Below are positions 6,801 through 7,378 of a stretch of 7,378 nt of DNA, piece after piece. Each line of letters begins with the position of its first letter. The stretch's first letter is position 1. A program made the translations under genes and the position numbers. This DNA is from Chloroflexota bacterium (GTDB taxonomy: Bacteria; Chloroflexota; Ktedonobacteria; Ktedonobacterales; Ktedonobacteraceae), in NCBI GenBank assembly GCA_005881995.1, contig VBHV01000129.1, positions 1 to 7,378 on the forward strand, in the 5' to 3' direction. Below the pieces are notes generated by a model, which was given only the letters and a program-made list of their open reading frames with translations, searched no databases and had not been told where the DNA came from.

Positions 6801-7267
6801 CCGAAGTCGCTCAGCAAGACTACGTTATTGCGGCCCAGGAGCATATTTTCCGGTTTGATATCACGGTGAATCAAGTGTTGCTCATGAGCAAATTGCAAGG
6901 CGTCGGCTACCTGGCGCACGTAGGAGAGCACGATTTGAAGGGGCAGGCGCGACCCCTTTGGATGACGCTGGCGCAAGTTGCCGTTGGGCGCAAAGTCCAT
7001 GACCAGAAAAGGTGTGGCGCCGTCCACACCAAAGTCGAGTACCTGCACAATATGAGGATGGCGTAAGTGGGCAATGACGCGCGCTTCGTTACTGAAGTTT
7101 GCCAGGTCATCGTCGGTTAGTCGTCCATGCAGCACTTTAATAGCAGCCAGGGTATGCAGGTGAACGTGTTGTCCCAGGTAGACATCGGCAAAGTTTCCTC
7201 GCCCCAAAAGGTGGGTGAGTTGATAGTTGCCGATCTGTTGCCCTGTGCGTTCTCCCTCATCGCTCAT
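3809..7267 (-). CDS. Ser/Thr kinase - NB-ARC-like ATPase - TPR - LuxR HTH fusion regulator
   Basis: The 1152-residue protein joins four modules. A Hanks-type kinase (about 14-270) has the glycine loop LGRGNFADVYLG, K44, E61, catalytic D136 in HRDIKPEN, D154 in DFG, and an activation segment with threonines 172 and 175 before SPEQ. All catalytic residues are present. A STAND/NB-ARC-like ATPase follows (about 297-640), with Walker A GTGGIGKT (325-332), Walker B LLLLDNFEQV (D406) and GLPLAIELAAARI (504-516). TPR-like repeats run from about 745 to 1015 with a period near 40 residues (ELGDxxGIA signature). The C-terminus (about 1090-1152) is a LuxR HTH: LTAREVQVLRLLAGGLTNREI, SLSEKTVAHHLTHIF. No membrane segment is seen, so it acts in the cytoplasm. 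Inference: ligand or partner binding to the TPRs drives ATPase switching and DNA binding, with phosphorylation as a second input. The start at 7267 is set by a strong Shine-Dalgarno site. Targets are unknown; the downstream sigma gene is one candidate. Confidence 0.95.
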   Translation of the reverse strand: MSDEGERTGQQIGNYQLTHLLGRGNFADVYLGQHVHLHTLAAIKVLHGRLTDDDLANFSNEARVIAHLRHPHIVQVLDFGVDGATPFLVMDFAPNGNLRQRHPKGSRLPLQIVLSYVRQVADALQFAHEQHLIHRDIKPENMLLGRNNVVLLSDFGIALMYPSASSWQTQDTAGTVPYMSPEQLQAHPVPASDQYALGIVTYEWLCGERPFNGTLPEIAIKHSLAPPPSLRERVTTVSPAVEQVIAKALAKNPRQRFERIQDFAQALEEATKTASPHWTLPSKTPDAYYSNLPAPLTPLIGREQEVLAVCALLQRQDVRLVTFTGTGGIGKTRLSLEVASELLRAFSDGVYFIPLASIVDPALVIPTIAHELGMTHRYAERQQPVAEHMDYLKTTLREKRCLLLLDNFEQVVSAAPDMAELLAACPHLKMLVTSRAVLYLQGEHAFPVPPLALPEGTSPLPVKDLTQYPAIALFLQRALAIKPDFDVTTANVQTIVAICRRLDGLPLAIELAAARIKLLPLEALLQRMIRPLAILTGGMQNAPERQLTLRNTIAWSYHLLNAVDQQLFRRISVFVGGCTLDAIEALYISYPDRTELVLDGVTSLIDKSLLQQTGQGDEPRLVMLETIREYALEMLSANGEEQMARYAHAAYYLSLAEESERELGGPNQAIWLERLEREHDNLRAAMEWSLKRGENAAEAERHVELALRLGGALRRFWQMHGHLNEGHIFLERALLASKGIEISTRARAKALIAAGTLASTQNDFDRTETYCRQSLALFRELGDQQGIALSLYLLSIVPLMKGDSVAARSLTQEALELFREMGDRERIAWSLSTLGIMDAQVGKYDSARLHYEESLAVHRELGDERGIAITLLRLAQLLFVSQGDQEVLRSLLDEGLALFTELGEKEGIANCYSLSGELALSQGDSAAARLQIETSITLYREIGHRRALAESFAVLARIVSAQGERAAARSIYEESLAIARELKHTPLIASCLEGLADVVSSQGQFRWAAQLLGAAESLREAIGIPIALIDRANYERQVAAVRGSLDEHDFAALWSEGRATTPEQALAAQGRSRSPASITAATIPSPTYPAGLTAREVQVLRLLAGGLTNREIARELSLSEKTVAHHLTHIFNKTNSENRAAATAFAIRQGLV

Positions 7268-7273
7268 GTTTGC

Positions 7274-7280
7274 ACCTCCT
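7274..7280 (-). promoter_or_regulatory. Shine-Dalgarno site of the kinase-LuxR gene
   Basis: The minus strand reads AGGAGGT, six bases before the ATG at 7267. This fixes the start. Confidence 0.9.
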
Positions 7281-7324
7281 CACGGGTGCCTCGTTTTGCT
7301 TTTTTGGCCTCTTCTAACTCCTCC

Positions 7325-7353
7325 ATTATAGTTTAATTGTAGGGACACATCAA
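7325..7353 (-). promoter_or_regulatory. Sigma-70-type promoter of the kinase-LuxR gene
   Basis: On the minus strand TTGATG (7348-7353) and TATAAT (7325-7330) are separated by exactly 17 nt. The -10 element is a perfect match and the -35 element matches at four of six positions. The expected transcript start is near 7318, giving a leader of about 50 nt. This is the best promoter in the window, which suggests steady expression of the sensor by the housekeeping sigma factor. Confidence 0.75.
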
Positions 7354-7378
7354 TATGCGTCATTGAAAAAGACAATCT

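Overview
The window looks like a stretch of a Chloroflexota chromosome, most likely class Ktedonobacteria. The basis is indirect: a Hanks-type kinase fused to an NB-ARC-like ATPase, TPR repeats and a LuxR helix-turn-helix; a stand-alone ECF sigma factor; a remnant of a MalT/LAL-type regulator; and GC-rich dispersed repeats. This placement is an inference without any database comparison. All recognised genes act in sensing, gene regulation or protein quality control. No metabolic, phage or transposase genes were recognised.

Left part (1-2251): an OmpR-type response regulator on the minus strand, cut by the window edge after its receiver domain, is divergent from an HtrA/DegP-like membrane-anchored serine protease on the plus strand. 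The intergenic region of about 350 bp carries two pairs of 11-bp-spaced TGTAA/TTACA half sites, the layout bound by OmpR/PhoB-family regulators. The regulator may therefore control both itself and the protease, as in envelope-stress circuits of the CpxR-DegP or CssR-HtrA kind. The interdomain linker of the regulator is expanded by a 14/16/16-residue tandem repeat. The DNA core of that repeat (TGTATCGCGCCCG) reappears in the structured 5' leader of the protease gene, which suggests a small dispersed repeat family, one member of which has become protein-coding.

Middle part (2252-3808): convergent to the protease gene lies a degenerate minus-strand fragment of the TPR-like C-terminal half of a MalT/LAL-type LuxR regulator. 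It has no ATPase domain, no HTH and no stop codon of its own. It abuts the 3' end of a short ECF-type sigma factor gene (minus strand) with no visible anti-sigma gene. Upstream of the sigma gene are two overlapping inverted repeats, including a 53-nt imperfect palindrome.

Right part (3809-7378): a 1152-residue minus-strand gene encodes one chain with Ser/Thr kinase, NB-ARC-like ATPase, TPR repeats and C-terminal LuxR HTH. It has a clear sigma-70-type promoter (TTGATG-17-TATAAT) and a strong Shine-Dalgarno site. It looks like a self-contained signal-integrating transcription factor. Kinase and sigma genes lie head to tail 167 bp apart, so cotranscription is possible but not shown.
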